Source: Palsa-504 sp963744005
Lineage (GTDB): Bacteria > Actinomycetota > Actinomycetes > Streptosporangiales > Streptosporangiaceae
Length of the DNA stretch: 64,000 nt
Assembly (NCBI GenBank): GCA_963744005.1
Contig: CAVURU010000003.1
Coordinates: forward strand, 1,860,001-1,924,000
Reading direction: 5' to 3'
The translations under genes were made by a program, and so were the position numbers. A model generated the notes under the pieces. That model was not told the origin of the DNA. It saw only the letters and a list, made by a program, of their open reading frames with translations, and did no database searches. Within the stretch, counting starts at the first letter, position 1. Every line of letters starts with the position of its first letter. Below are positions 35,911-44,900 of this stretch, piece by piece.

Positions 35911-36738
35911 GTGCACCGTGCCCTGGCCGCGGCGTGGCGCCGGGGCACCAGCCGCACGGCGGCATGGATCATCGCCGGGCTGGCCGTCGTGGTGGCGCTG
36001 GCCGCCATCATCCTGCCGCGGATCGACAGCGCGGATGCGCCGGAGGCCGAGTCCTTCGACGGCCTGCCCCAGGTGGGGGCGCTGTTCGACGGGGCGTGGG
36101 CCAGCTCGTCGCACTTCTGCTCGGGCGCGGTGGTGGACAGTCCCTCGGGCGACGTGATTGTCACCGCGGCGCACTGCATCTCCGGGGACGGGAAGGACCT
36201 GGAGTTCGTGCCGATGTTCCATGACGGCCAGGCCCCGTATGGCGCCTGGGAGGTGACCGGGGCCTACGTCAGCCAGCGGTGGATGAACGGCCAGGACCCC
36301 CAGGCGGACTTCGCCTTCCTGACCGTCGAGCCGCAGACCCAAGGCGGGAAGCAGCGCACGGTGCAGAGCGTGGTGGGCGGCGACCGGCTGGTCACCGAGC
36401 TCGCTCCGCCGCAGTGGACGGTGGTGGTCGGCTACCCGGCCGGCGACGGCGGGCCGATCATCTGCGTCAACCGGACCGCCGCCCTGCGCGGCTACGCCGC
36501 CTTCAAGTGCGCCGGCTTCGTGGGCGGGACCAGCGGCGGGCCGTGGCTGGCCAACTACAGCTCGGCGAGCGGCCAGGGCGAGGTGTACGGGGTGACCGGG
36601 GGACGCCATCAGGGCGGCTGCGTGAACTGGGTCACCTTCACCTCGACGTTCAACGCCGACACGATGGCGGTCTACCAGCGGGCGGCGGCCGGCGCGGCGC
36701 CGGAGGTGGTCCCGGCCCCCGGGCCATCGTCCTGCTAG
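35911..36738 (+). CDS. Membrane-anchored trypsin-like serine protease
   Basis: 275 residues from GTG 35911, seven bases after the permease stop. An N-terminal signal anchor (WIIAGLAVVVALAAIILP) puts the catalytic domain outside. The triad is visible: His in VTAAHCIS, Asp in PQADFAFLTV, Ser in GGTSGGPWLA. Paired Cys residues are consistent with a secreted fold. It is the last gene of the lysS operon and may act in envelope proteolysis when the system is induced. The substrate is unknown. Confidence 0.87.
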   Translation: MHRALAAAWRRGTSRTAAWIIAGLAVVVALAAIILPRIDSADAPEAESFDGLPQVGALFDGAWASSSHFCSGAVVDSPSGDVIVTAAHCISGDGKDLEFVPMFHDGQAPYGAWEVTGAYVSQRWMNGQDPQADFAFLTVEPQTQGGKQRTVQSVVGGDRLVTELAPPQWTVVVGYPAGDGGPIICVNRTAALRGYAAFKCAGFVGGTSGGPWLANYSSASGQGEVYGVTGGRHQGGCVNWVTFTSTFNADTMAVYQRAAAGAAPEVVPAPGPSSC

Positions 36739-36751
36739 CCCACCGGGCGGC

Positions 36752-37972
36752 TCAGACCGAGGGCTGAGCGGGGTCGAGCTCGGGATCCACCGGCGGATCC
36801 ACCGGACGGCCGGCCCGGTGCAGCATGCGCAGGGCGGCGGGCGGGTAGATGACGACCGACAGCAGGCCCGCCATGACCAGGGCCACGGCGGTGGACGTGA
36901 GCTGGTGCCCGGTCTGGACGCCGACCACGGTGGCGACCACGATGAAGGTCAGCGAGGTGGCCTGCATGAAGGCGGCCGCCCAGGCCCGGTCCCGGCCAAC
37001 GTCCCGCACGTAGAGCAGGGCCGGGAGGCCGCGCACGATCAGGAACGCGAGCAGGAAGACCGGGACCAGGATGAGGGCCCGGACGCTGCCGAACAGGGAC
37101 GAGACATCCAGGCCGGCGCCGGTGGCCACGAAGAACACCGGGATCAGGAAGCCGAAGCCGATGGCCTCGAGCTTGGCGCTGAACGCCTCCTGGGAGGCGG
37201 GCGACTCGTCGGTGCGGCGGATGATGACCCCGGCCAGGAACGAGCCCAGGATGGTGGCGAACCCGAAGCGCTCGGCCACCACCGCGAAGGCCAGCGAGAA
37301 GGCCAGGGCGATCCGGGTGCGCAGCTGGGAGCTGGTGCGCTCCAGCCGGTCCACCACGTCATGCAGCCGCCGCCAGCCTCGCAGCCGCTGGCTCAGCACC
37401 ACCACGATCGCGGTGACGGCGACGAACGCGGCCAGGAGCTCAGTGTCCGTGGCCTGGCTACCGGAGGCCGAGAAGAAAAACGACAGCAGGATGAGCGGGA
37501 TGAGCTCGGCCAGGGACCCCGCGGCCATGATCAGCCGGCCGAACTCGGTCTGGGTCTGGCCCGCGTCCCGGATGATCGGGACCAGGACGCCCAGCGCGGT
37601 GGCCATCAGGATGATGCCCAGCAGCAGGCCGTCCTTGATCAGGCCGCCGAGCTGGAGCCCGTAGGCGACGGCGAAGGCCAGGGCGGCCGAGACGACGAAG
37701 GCCCGGGCGGCCAGGATCAGCACCCGCCGGTCGAACTGCCGCAGGTCGATCTCGTAGCCGGCCATGAAGAGCAAGAAGCCCAGCCCCAGGTCAGAGACGA
37801 CCCGGACGGCCACGTCCAGGTGGACCCAGCCCAGCACGGACGGCCCGACCAGGACCCCGCCCAGGATCTCGAACACGACCGGGTGGATGTTCACGGCCGG
37901 GAAGAGCCCGAGGAACAAGGGCACCACGACGGCGACTACGCCGACGATGAGCAGGCTGTCGAAGGAGATCAT
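36752..37972 (-). CDS. Cation:proton antiporter, CPA2/KefB-like
   Basis: 406 residues from ATG 37972 (MISFDSLLIVGVVAVVVPLF) with AGGAAG upstream; the frame continues far upstream, but that part is only antisense to the LAL regulator. About twelve helices. Family segments are VFEILGGVLVGPSVLGWVHL, DLGLGFLLFMAGYEIDLRQF and FGFATILGSFLAGVIIRRTD. It has no RCK nucleotide-binding domain at the C terminus. Monovalent cation/proton exchange is expected. Convergent with the protease gene (13 bp) and divergent from the second LAL regulator. Confidence 0.88.
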   Translation of the reverse strand: MISFDSLLIVGVVAVVVPLFLGLFPAVNIHPVVFEILGGVLVGPSVLGWVHLDVAVRVVSDLGLGFLLFMAGYEIDLRQFDRRVLILAARAFVVSAALAFAVAYGLQLGGLIKDGLLLGIILMATALGVLVPIIRDAGQTQTEFGRLIMAAGSLAELIPLILLSFFFSASGSQATDTELLAAFVAVTAIVVVLSQRLRGWRRLHDVVDRLERTSSQLRTRIALAFSLAFAVVAERFGFATILGSFLAGVIIRRTDESPASQEAFSAKLEAIGFGFLIPVFFVATGAGLDVSSLFGSVRALILVPVFLLAFLIVRGLPALLYVRDVGRDRAWAAAFMQATSLTFIVVATVVGVQTGHQLTSTAVALVMAGLLSVVIYPPAALRMLHRAGRPVDPPVDPELDPAQPSV

Positions 37973-38140
37973 GGCACTTCCTAGGATCTCAGCTGCCGAA
38001 GGCGGGCGATACGGCCGGGAGTATCCTGACGGCACCGCCTGAGGTTCCCGTCCGCATTGGTCCGGGTATGCCCGTCCGGGGTCACCGGCATCGGAGCTGA
38101 AGCCGCCGGGCGGCGCCGCAGCCAAGAGCGAGGTGGACGC

Positions 38141-40906
38141 GTGCAGGACCGGCGAACGCCGCTTGACCTTTTCGTCGGCCGGGCGGCCGAGCTCGGGCGG
38201 GCCGCGGAGGTCATCGCCCGGGTCAAACAGGGCGAGCCGTGGCTGGTGGCCGTCGAAGGCGATCCCGGGGTCGGGAAGACGACCCTGGCCCGGCACGTGC
38301 TGGCCGGGGCGGACGGCCTCACGGTGCTCTCGGCCCGGGCGGATGCGGCCGAGGCCGACCTGGACTTCGGCATCGTCGAACAGCTGCTGCGCGCGGCAGG
38401 CGGACCCGGAGCGGCCACCGGGCTCGGGCCGGCCGGCACGCCGGGCGGCGCGGCCTCGTCGTTCTCGGTCGGGGCCCGGCTGCTGGAGGTGGTGGGCGAG
38501 CAGCAGGCCGACGCGCTGGCCATCATGATCGACGACCTGCAGTGGGCCGACCGCAAGTCGGTCGAGGCGCTGATGTTCATGCTGCGCAGGCTGTCGGTCG
38601 ACCCGGTCATCGCCATCGTGACCTACCGCGGGCCCAGCGACCGGCTGGACGAGGCGGCCCAGCGGCTGCTGCAGAGCGTGGAGAACCGGCTGTTCCTCCC
38701 GCTGGGCGGCCTGAGCCCGGACGACGTAGCGCTGCTGGCGGCCGGCCTCGGATCCGCGGGCCTGGGCGCGGACGCCGCGGCCTGGCTGCACGAGCAGACC
38801 GGCGGCCACCCGCTGTACCTGCGGACCATGCTCAGCGAGGGGTCGGGCTTCGACCCGCACGACCCCGGGCGGCGGGCCGTGCCGCGCTCGCTGGCCGCCG
38901 CGGTCGGCGAGCACCTGCGGGCGCTGCCCGAGCAGACCCGGGGCCTGCTGGAGATGCTCGCGGTGCTGAACCTGCGGCTGCCGCTGGCCCAGCTGGGCCA
39001 GGCGGCGCAGATCAGCTCACCCAGCGAGGCGATCGAGCCCGCGGTCGCGGCCGGCCTGGTCGAGTGGTGGCCGGAGGAGCCGAGCTGCCCGGTGGCGATC
39101 CGGCATCCGCTGGTCCGGGACGCCATCTACGCCGGCATCCCGGCCGGCCGGCGCCGCCTGTCGCACGCCCGGGCCGCCTCGGTGGTCAGCGAGGCGGCGG
39201 CGTGGGAGCACCGGGTGGCGGCCCTGGAGCAGCCCGATGAGGAGCTGGCCGCCGAGCTGGAGCACCTGGCCGCGACCGAGGCGGCGGCCGGGCGGCTGGC
39301 CATGGCCGCCACCCACCTGCAGTGGGCGTCGGACATCTCGCCGGAGCGGGCCGACCGGGAGCGCCGGCTGCTGACCGCGGCGCTGCACCTGACGCTGGCC
39401 GTGGAGTCCCGCGGCGCGGCCCTGCGCGAGGCGGTGGAGGCGACCGCGCCGTCCCCGCTGCGCGGCTGCGTGCTGGGCACGATGGCCTTCGCCTCGGGCC
39501 AGCTCGGCGAGGCGGAGCGGTCGTTCAGCCAGGCGCTGGAGCAGGCCCGGGGCGAGCCGGGCAGCGAGGCCATAGCCGCGCTGATCGCCAACCGGCTGTC
39601 CGGGACCTACACCCTGCTGGGCGACGGGCCGAAGGTGGTGGCGTTCGGGCGGCAGGCGCTGGACAGCGGGCGGCTGGACGCGGCCGCGGCCAGCCAGACC
39701 CGGGCCCTGATCGCCATCGGCACGGCGCAGCTGTCCGGGCCGCGGGCGGCCCTGGCCGAGCTGGCCCACCTGCCGCCGGACCCGGCCCGGGTCGGCCCGG
39801 TGGACATCGACGCGCTGTCCTTCCGCGGGACCTACCACCTGGTGGCCGGGGACCTGAAGCCCGCGGTCAGCGACCTGACGGCCAGCCTGGGGCTGGTCCG
39901 CCGGGGCGCGACGCTGACCCTGGGCCTGCGGGCCTACTTCTACCTGGCCATGGCCCAGTACCTGACCGGGGCGTGGGACGACGTGCTGCTCACGGCCGAG
40001 CAGGGCTTCTCGGCGGCGGCCATTCACTCGCGCCGGTTCGAGCTGCCGCTGCTGCACCTGGCGGCGATGTGCGTGCCCGCCGCGCGCGGGGCGGCGGACG
40101 AAGCCGAGCGGCACGCGCGGCTGGCCGAGGAGGCGGCGGCCAGCGTGGACTACGGGCAGGAGCGGGTGTACGCCGGGATGGCCCGGGCGCTGGCCTGCCA
40201 GGCGGCCGGAGACTACCTGGGCATGGCCGACGCGCTGGGCGCCTGGGCCGACGACGCGGTGCTGGATGGCCGCAGCCGGCTGTACGCGGTGCTGTGGCGG
40301 CCGCTGCTGGCCGAGGGCCTGGTCGGGTCCGGGCAACTGGAGGCGGCCGAGGTCGTGCTCGGCCAGCTACAGGAGCGCGGCGGCCAGGCCGCCTACCTGG
40401 ACCCGGCGCTGGCCTGGCTGGCGGGCTGGCTGGCCGAGCAGCGCGGCGATCCGGAGCAGGCGGCGCGCAGCTACCAGCGCGGCCAGGACAACCTGGCAGG
40501 CGGCAGCCCGGTGTACGCGGCCCGGCTGCTGCTGGCCTACGGCCGGCTGCTGCGCCGCACCGGCCAGCGGCGCCAGGCGGTCGAGCGGCTCCGGCAGGCC
40601 AGCGACCTGTACCAGGCGCTGCGGGCCGCGCCGTTCGTGGCCCGGGCGGACGAGGAACTGGCCGCCTGCCGACTGCCGGGCGGTACCGCGGCCAAGAAGT
40701 CGGTGCTGACGCTGACCAGCCGGGAGACCGAGGTGGCCCACCTGGTGGGCCGGGGCCTGTCCAACCCGGAGATCGCCGCCGAGCTGTTCATCAGCCGCAA
40801 GGCGGTGGAGTACCACCTGGGCAACATCTACGCCAAGTACGGGCTGCACGGCCGCCAGGAGCTGCGGCGCTTCGTCGAGCAGTGGAACCAGCCGGCCACG
40901 GTCTAG
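38141..40906 (+). CDS. LAL-type LuxR transcriptional regulator with AAA ATPase, copy 2
   Basis: 921 residues from GTG 38141 (VQDRRTPLDLFVGRAAELGR); the open frame begins earlier, but this start aligns with copy 1 and has the same upstream GCGAGGTGGACGC context. Walker A EGDPGVGKTTLA, Walker B IMIDDLQWADRKS, a TPR-like middle, and a C-terminal HTH identical to copy 1 over the SRETEVAHLVGRGLSNPEIA stretch and the recognition helix. Near-identical HTHs predict binding to the same dyads. No such dyad is found in front of this gene, so it could be an always-on partner or rival of copy 1. Confidence 0.9.
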   Translation: MQDRRTPLDLFVGRAAELGRAAEVIARVKQGEPWLVAVEGDPGVGKTTLARHVLAGADGLTVLSARADAAEADLDFGIVEQLLRAAGGPGAATGLGPAGTPGGAASSFSVGARLLEVVGEQQADALAIMIDDLQWADRKSVEALMFMLRRLSVDPVIAIVTYRGPSDRLDEAAQRLLQSVENRLFLPLGGLSPDDVALLAAGLGSAGLGADAAAWLHEQTGGHPLYLRTMLSEGSGFDPHDPGRRAVPRSLAAAVGEHLRALPEQTRGLLEMLAVLNLRLPLAQLGQAAQISSPSEAIEPAVAAGLVEWWPEEPSCPVAIRHPLVRDAIYAGIPAGRRRLSHARAASVVSEAAAWEHRVAALEQPDEELAAELEHLAATEAAAGRLAMAATHLQWASDISPERADRERRLLTAALHLTLAVESRGAALREAVEATAPSPLRGCVLGTMAFASGQLGEAERSFSQALEQARGEPGSEAIAALIANRLSGTYTLLGDGPKVVAFGRQALDSGRLDAAAASQTRALIAIGTAQLSGPRAALAELAHLPPDPARVGPVDIDALSFRGTYHLVAGDLKPAVSDLTASLGLVRRGATLTLGLRAYFYLAMAQYLTGAWDDVLLTAEQGFSAAAIHSRRFELPLLHLAAMCVPAARGAADEAERHARLAEEAAASVDYGQERVYAGMARALACQAAGDYLGMADALGAWADDAVLDGRSRLYAVLWRPLLAEGLVGSGQLEAAEVVLGQLQERGGQAAYLDPALAWLAGWLAEQRGDPEQAARSYQRGQDNLAGGSPVYAARLLLAYGRLLRRTGQRRQAVERLRQASDLYQALRAAPFVARADEELAACRLPGGTAAKKSVLTLTSRETEVAHLVGRGLSNPEIAAELFISRKAVEYHLGNIYAKYGLHGRQELRRFVEQWNQPATV

Positions 40907-40910
40907 GGGC

Positions 40911-41777
40911 CTACCGGGCGGGCGAGGCGAACCAGGGGCTGTCCGGGCCGAGCAGGTACCGGTCGCCCAGGTGGTTGAGGACCCGGCGGGCCTGGCGGAA
41001 CCGGCTGGCCACGTCGCCGACCACGGCCAGCCGGGCGGTGCGGACCGGCGCGGCGGCCAGGGCGGCGCGATACCACCGGGCGCCGAGGTACTCCAGCAGG
41101 TCCAGGGCGGGCGCGGCGACCAGCCCGTCCCGCTCGCCGGACGGGACGCGGGCGGCGCGCAGCAGCCGGCTGGCGTCGACCGGGCCGATGGCGTTGGACG
41201 CGGCGTAGTCGGGGAAGACGCCGGCCAGGAACAGGGACACGTCACCGAGCCGGCGGTAGATGCCGGGCCGGGACTCCTCCGGGACGGCTTCGAGCATCCC
41301 GGCCAGCCGGACCGGGTCGAGCTCGCTGAACCGCCGGGTCCGGGACCGGCCGCCGGACTTGACCCGGTACCGGCCGCTGGCCACCCGGGTGAAGGAGGCC
41401 AGCAGCTCGGCCAGGAACAGCCGCCGGTCGGCGGACCCGAGGAAGTCCCGCAGCTCCGGGGTGTCGAAGACGGGCAGCCGCTGCCGCAGCCCGGACCGTT
41501 CCGGCAGGTAGTCCATGGCCGACAGGTCGGCCACGGCGCGGTGCACGGCCACGCCGAAGGCCAGGAACGGGGAGACGAAGACCGGCTGGCCGGCCGTCAC
41601 CGCATCCTGGCCGAACACGGCCTCGAAGACCCGGGGGTCGGCGAGCAGGCCCTCGATGGCCGCGGGGTCACGGGCCAGCAGCGCGGCGGTACCGCCGGGG
41701 ACCGGGGCCACCGCCGCGAGCAGCCGCAGGTCCGCCTCGGTGAGGTGCTCGGCGTAGTCGGCCGTGTTCGCGTCCAT
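40911..41777 (-). CDS. Hypothetical soluble protein
   Basis: 288 residues from ATG 41777 (MDANTADYAEHLTEADLRLL). An AT-richer stretch with promoter character precedes this ATG, although the frame is open upstream into the DinB-like gene. Helical protein with PVFVSPFLAFGVAVHRAVAD and LRQRLPVFDTPELRDFL; no membrane helix or catalytic motif I can name. Its 3' end nearly touches the second LAL regulator (4 bp). Function unknown. Confidence 0.65.
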   Translation of the reverse strand: MDANTADYAEHLTEADLRLLAAVAPVPGGTAALLARDPAAIEGLLADPRVFEAVFGQDAVTAGQPVFVSPFLAFGVAVHRAVADLSAMDYLPERSGLRQRLPVFDTPELRDFLGSADRRLFLAELLASFTRVASGRYRVKSGGRSRTRRFSELDPVRLAGMLEAVPEESRPGIYRRLGDVSLFLAGVFPDYAASNAIGPVDASRLLRAARVPSGERDGLVAAPALDLLEYLGARWYRAALAAAPVRTARLAVVGDVASRFRQARRVLNHLGDRYLLGPDSPWFASPAR

Positions 41778-42429
41778 GATCAGTAGATACCCAGCTTTGC
41801 GAACTTCGCTCCCGTCGGGGCCGGGCGGTCGGCCGGACCGGGCGTCCTGCTCGGCGGCTTGCCGGGCGGCCCGTTCCACCCGGGCGCGGTAGCCGGCCCA
41901 GGTGACCTGATCGTCATCCGGCAGGTTGGTCCGGCCGGCGGTCAGGCCGGCGGCCCCGTCGATCAGCTCCCGGACGATGTCGGCGTGACCGGCGTGCCGG
42001 CTGGTCTCGCTGATGACGTGGACCAGGACGCGGTGCAGCGTCACCTCGGCCCGCTCGGCGGGCCACCACGGGACCCGGCCGACGGCGTCCAGCGGCAGCG
42101 CCGCGATGGTGGCGTCGGCGTGCGCCCAGGCCTGGCGGTACAGCCCGGTGATGAACTCGCGTGACTCAGCCGCGGTGGCGAACAGGTCGGCCATGGGGTC
42201 CGAGTCGTCCATCACGGCCGGCGCCGGTCCAGGGACGGCCGAACGTCTCGCCGAAATAGCCCAGCTCGATCCCGGCCAGGTGCTTGACCAGGCCGAGCAG
42301 GTTGGTGCCGGTCGGCACCAGGGGGCGGCGGACGTCGTACTCGCCCAGTCCCTCGAGCTTCCAGAGCATGGCGTCCCGGCCCTCTTGCAGGTAGCGGAGC
42401 AGCTCGGCCTTCGGATCGGAGTCGGTCAT
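41778..42429 (-). pseudogene. DinB/DUF664-type protein, frameshifted
   Basis: A four-helix-bundle DinB-superfamily protein (thiol-dependent or metal enzymes; not the DNA polymerase). The N-terminal part starts at ATG 42429 (MTDSDPKAELLRYLQEGRDA) and runs to GYFGETFGRPW. The rest continues in another frame (MDDSDPMADLFATAAESREF, then VLVHVISETSRHAGHADIVR with the conserved His). The break lies at about 42215-42235 and fits one missing base. The downstream part then runs in frame into the next gene without a stop, so its true end is uncertain. Probably an intact gene damaged by a consensus error, but a real pseudogene is possible. Confidence 0.6.
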
Positions 42430-42556
42430 GACGCCATCGTGCCACCGGCACCCGTCACCGGCGTCCGTCGCAGGCGCGGGTCGGTGGCGGGCGCCCGGGT
42501 GGTGGTGATGGTCAGCAGCACACGTCATTGTCTCCGAAAGGGGTAAGACTGGGGTC

Positions 42557-43576
42557 GTGGGGAGGTGGGTGCTGCACGTTGACCTCGACCAGTTCATCGC
42601 GGCGGTCGAGGTGCTCCGGCATCCCGAGCTGCGCGGCCGCCCGGTGGTGGTGGGCGGCGACGGCGACCCGACCAAGCGGGGCGTGGTGAGCACGGCGTCG
42701 TATGAGGCGCGCGAGCACGGGGTGCACTCGGGGCTGCCGCTGCGTACCGCGGCCCGGCGGCTGCCCGGTGCGGTGTTCCTCCCGGTGGACCGGGAGGCCT
42801 ACGAAGAGGTCTCGGCCGTGGTCATGGACGTGCTGCGGGCCTCCGGAGCGGTGGTCGAGGTGCTCGGCTGGGACGAGGCGTTCCTGGGCGTGGACACCGA
42901 CGACCCGGAGGCGTTCGCGCGGCAGCTGACCCGCGAGGTCCGGGCGGCGACCCAGCTGGACTGCACGGTGGGCATCGGGGAGAACAAGCTGCAGGCCAAG
43001 ATGGCCACCGGCTTCGGCAAGCCGGCCGGGGTGTACCGGCTGACCTCGGCCACCTGGTTCGAGGTGCTGGGCGCCCGGCCGACCGACGCGCTGTGGGGCA
43101 TCGGGGCCAAGACGGCCAAGAAGCTGGCCGGGCTCGGCGTCGGCACGGTGAGCGACCTGGCCGCGGCCGACCCGGACGCGCTGGCCGCGGCGTTCGGCCC
43201 GATGACCGGGCCGTGGCTGGTCATCCTGGGCCGCGGGATGGGCGACGCGGAGGTGGACGACTCGCCGTACGTGGCCCGCGGGCACGGCAAGGAGGAGACC
43301 TTCCAGCACAACATCGCCGACTGGGGCCAGGTCCAGGCCGAGGTGCGGCGGATCGCCGGGCTGCTGGCCGCGGACCTGACCGCCGAGCCCCGGCCCGCGA
43401 TCAGGGTGGTGGTCAAGGTGCGGTACGCGCCGTTCATCACCGAGACACACGGAGTGCCGCTGGAGCAGCCGGGATCGCAGCGCGAGGTGATCGAGGCGGC
43501 GGCGCTTTCAGCCCTGGAGCGGTTCACCGGGCGGCGCCCGGTGCGGCTGCTCGGGGTGCGGGCCGAGTTCAGCTAG
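42557..43576 (+). CDS. dinB: Y-family DNA polymerase (Pol IV type)
   Basis: Error-prone translesion polymerase. 339 residues from GTG 42557. Palm motif HVDLDQFIAAVE holds the first metal Asp, and EVLGWDEAFLGVDTD holds the catalytic Asp-Glu pair in the GWDEA form often seen in actinobacteria instead of SxDEA. Helix-hairpin-helix LWGIGAKTAKKLAGLGVGTV. The C-terminal little-finger domain reads KEETFQHNIADW. I see no clear beta-clamp motif at the C terminus (ends LLGVRAEFS). It may work with the alkylation-repair and LigD-type genes of the window. Confidence 0.9.
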   Translation: MGRWVLHVDLDQFIAAVEVLRHPELRGRPVVVGGDGDPTKRGVVSTASYEAREHGVHSGLPLRTAARRLPGAVFLPVDREAYEEVSAVVMDVLRASGAVVEVLGWDEAFLGVDTDDPEAFARQLTREVRAATQLDCTVGIGENKLQAKMATGFGKPAGVYRLTSATWFEVLGARPTDALWGIGAKTAKKLAGLGVGTVSDLAAADPDALAAAFGPMTGPWLVILGRGMGDAEVDDSPYVARGHGKEETFQHNIADWGQVQAEVRRIAGLLAADLTAEPRPAIRVVVKVRYAPFITETHGVPLEQPGSQREVIEAAALSALERFTGRRPVRLLGVRAEFS

Positions 43577-44092
43577 TCCTCCGGGCGGGCCTGGCGGCGG
43601 GACGGGACGGGACATGGCCACCTCGCTGAGGCCGGGGTTGGACGGGAGCGGCTGGCGCTCGCCGGTCAGGGTGAAGCCGCAGCGCTGGTACAGGGCGCGG
43701 GCCGGGGCGTTGGTCTGCGTGACCCACAGGTGCACCGAGGTGGCCTGGCGCGCGGCGGCCCAGCCGGTGACGGCGGCGATCAGCGCCTCGCCGACGGCCC
43801 GGCCGCGGGCCGTCGGGCGGACGTACATGGAGATCAGCTCGACGGTGACCGGACCGGCCTGGTAGCCGCCGGCCAGCCCGGCCGGGGCCCCTTCTTGCTG
43901 GCCGGGCGGCCCGGGCAGCCAGGCCAGGAACAGGCCGCCGCCGGAGCTGCGGCCGTGCCAGTACGCCTCGTCGCGGGCGGCCTCGCCGGCGTAGGTGGAG
44001 GCGAAGGCGTCCGGATGGTCGCGCAGCGCCTCCAGCCGGATGCCGCGCAGCGCCGGCCAGTCGGCCAGCACCGTCTCGCGGACCAGGACCAT
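43508..44092 (-). CDS. GNAT-family N-acetyltransferase
   Basis: 194 residues. Acetyl-CoA binding motif A is VELISMYVRPTARGRAVGEA, and motif B is LWVTQTNAPARALYQRCGFT. Start MVLVRETVLADWPALRGIRL. The last 25 residues are Pro-rich and overlap the 3' end of the polymerase gene by 69 bp on the opposite strand. The acceptor substrate cannot be read from sequence. It is followed upstream by the SDR stop, with 3 bp between the genes, so the two may form one transcript. Confidence 0.85.
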   Translation of the reverse strand: MVLVRETVLADWPALRGIRLEALRDHPDAFASTYAGEAARDEAYWHGRSSGGGLFLAWLPGPPGQQEGAPAGLAGGYQAGPVTVELISMYVRPTARGRAVGEALIAAVTGWAAARQATSVHLWVTQTNAPARALYQRCGFTLTGERQPLPSNPGLSEVAMSRPVPPPGPPGGLAELGPHPEQPHRAPPGEPLQG

Positions 44093-44095
44093 GAC

Positions 44096-44881
44096 TCAGT
44101 CGAAGCGGCGCGGGCCCGGGTAGATCTGGGCGCCGTCGACCACGACGTTCGCGCCGGTGACCCAGGAGGCGCGCGCCGAGAGCAGGAAGGTGACCACGTC
44201 GGCGACCTCCTCGGGCAGGCCGAGCCGCCCGGACGGGAACTGGGCCGCCTCGAAGGCGGCGTAACCGTCGGGACTGCTGCGCCGGAAGGAGTCCCAGCCG
44301 CCGCCGGGGAAGACGATCGAGCCGGGGCTGACGGCGTTCACCCGGACGCCGGCCGAGGCCAGCTCCTGCGCGGCGGTGGCCGCGAGGTGGATCTCCGCCG
44401 CCTTGGCCGCCGCGTACGCGGTGCGCGGCGCCGGCCGCAGGCCGGTGATGGAGGAGATGATCACCACCGCTCCCCCGCCCGCGGACCGCAGATGGGGCAG
44501 GCCGGCCCGGATGAGCTCCGCGGCGTGGCCCGCATTCAGGGCGAACGTCGCGGTGAACGCGTCGTCCACGTCGCTGAGCAGGTTGCCGCCGCCGACCGTG
44601 CCGCCCGCGTTGGCCACCAGGTGATCCAGGCCGCCGAGCCCGGCCGCGATCTCGTCCACGGCCCGGCGCAGCGCGGCGGTGTCGGTCACGTCGGCCGCCG
44701 CGGTGACGACGGATCCGCCCCCGGCGGTCAGGGTCCGGGCCGCCTCGGCCAGCCCGCCGGCGTCGCGGGCGATCAGCCCGACCGCCACGCCCTCGGCGGC
44801 CAGCGACCGGGCGACCGCGAAACCGATGCCGCGGCTGCCCCCGGTGATGAGCGCCCGCTTACCGTTCAGGCCAAGGTCCAT
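44096..44881 (-). CDS. Short-chain dehydrogenase/reductase
   Basis: 261 residues from ATG 44881 (MDLGLNGKRALITGGSRGIG). The Rossmann glycine motif TGGSRGIG, the structural NAGG, catalytic Ser in ISSITGL, and Tyr-Lys in YAAAK are present, with the C-terminal ASWVTGANVVVDGAQ typical of FabG-like SDRs. NAD(P)-dependent oxidoreductase of unknown substrate. An upstream in-frame ATG at 44971 adds non-family residues and is not preferred. Confidence 0.9.
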   Translation of the reverse strand: MDLGLNGKRALITGGSRGIGFAVARSLAAEGVAVGLIARDAGGLAEAARTLTAGGGSVVTAAADVTDTAALRRAVDEIAAGLGGLDHLVANAGGTVGGGNLLSDVDDAFTATFALNAGHAAELIRAGLPHLRSAGGGAVVIISSITGLRPAPRTAYAAAKAAEIHLAATAAQELASAGVRVNAVSPGSIVFPGGGWDSFRRSSPDGYAAFEAAQFPSGRLGLPEEVADVVTFLLSARASWVTGANVVVDGAQIYPGPRRFD

Positions 44882-44900
44882 GGCCTGATTATCGCGTAGC

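Noticed and set aside
37973..38914. Upstream extension of the antiporter reading frame
   Set aside because: This part is antisense to the second LAL regulator and is not membrane-like; ATG 37972 with a ribosome site matches the family start.
42166..42693. Second DNA polymerase gene called DinB
   Set aside because: The minus-strand protein is the DinB/DUF664 four-helix superfamily and shares only the name with the Y-family polymerase gene at 42557.
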